Source: Planctomycetota bacterium
Lineage (GTDB): Bacteria; Planctomycetota; UBA1135; UBA2386
Direction: 5' to 3'
DNA: 64,000 nucleotides
Assembly: GCA_016713175.1 (NCBI GenBank)
Contig: JADJPQ010000003.1
Coordinates: 434,001 to 498,000 of the forward strand
Both the position numbers and the translations under genes were made by a program. Under the pieces are notes generated by a model. The model was not told the origin of the DNA and ran no database searches. It saw nothing but the letters and a program-made list of their open reading frames with translations. Below are positions 63,887 to 64,000 of the stretch, piece by piece (within the stretch, counting starts at the first letter, position 1; each line of letters starts with the position of its first letter).

Positions 63887-63963
63887 TGGTACGCCCGGAG
63901 GGATTCGAACCCCCGACATCCTCCTTGTAAGGGAGGCGCTCTAACCAACTGAGCTACGGGCGT
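63887..63963 (-). tRNA. tRNA-Val (anticodon UAC), CCA encoded
   Basis: A clean cloverleaf on the minus strand: acceptor ACGCCCG/CGGGCGT (7 pairs), D-stem GCTC/GAGC, anticodon stem CCTCC/GGAGG with loop CTTACAA (anticodon TAC), T-arm GGGGG-TTCGAAT-CCCTC with one G-T pair. The discriminator is A, then CCA is encoded; the gene is 74 nt without CCA. It is 44 bp upstream of the AAA ATPase start. Confidence 0.93.
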
Positions 63964-64000
63964 GCGCCGACGAACCCAGCCTAGCCCCGCCGCACAGGCT

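Noticed and set aside
63844..63948. N-terminal extension of the AAA ATPase
   Set aside because: The added residues come from the antisense of tRNA-Val(UAC), a common artefact; the ATG at 63843 fits the family start.

Overview
The window is about 64 kb of GC-rich bacterial chromosome. It suggests a planctomycete (Planctomycetota): large Ser/Thr kinases with degenerate TPR tails, a kinase divergent from a small ECF sigma factor, many secreted proteins with Kelch, PKD, BNR or carboxypeptidase-regulatory-like repeats, and two secreted proteins sharing a C-terminal module. The phylum is an inference from gene content; no rRNA or marker gene is present.

Layout. 1-12.7 kb: a secreted protein cut by the left edge, ECF sigma factor and divergent kinase, glycosyltransferase, SF2 helicase, second kinase, slipin. 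12.9-13.6 kb: tRNA-Val(GAC), hairpins and an otherwise gene-free stretch. 13.6-27.2 kb: Kelch-like protein, RAYT-type transposase, MetH coupled to a PhyH-like dioxygenase, S41 peptidase, ThrE-type exporter, a secreted beta-lactamase-fold hydrolase, HutD. 27.2-30.9 kb: a compact leftward flagellar operon fliJ-motE-like-fliL-fliM-fliN. 31.0-33.9 kb: two tandem lipoproteins, each with an in-frame TGA read as selenocysteine, then TerB/J-domain, OsmC and an APK-repeat protein. 33.9-37.05 kb: an island between two broken transposase fragments, holding a two-gene cassette of lower GC. 37.1-46.8 kb: CbrC-like protein, glycosyltransferases, polytopic membrane protein, sortilin-type BNR protein, a large secreted protein. 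46.9-61.9 kb: second RAYT paralogue, M20 dipeptidase, an EF-hand iodothyronine-deiodinase-like selenoprotein, more secreted proteins, hybrid histidine kinase, RIFT-barrel lipoprotein and PKD protein. 62.0-64.0 kb: an AAA ATPase/TOPRIM (DUF4276-like) pair beside tRNA-Val(UAC).

The most interesting content is the set of three selenoproteins that ordinary gene calling splits at TGA: two HMA-fold (MerP/CopZ-like) lipoproteins in tandem with a UGGC motif in place of CxxC, and one deiodinase-like protein with the SYTUPPF signature behind two EF-hands. All three have a hairpin just after the TGA that fits the loose bacterial SECIS rule. The Sec machinery (selA, selB, selC, selD) is not in the window, so decoding is predicted, not shown. 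Everything here was read by eye; family names rest on motif recognition, not on searches.
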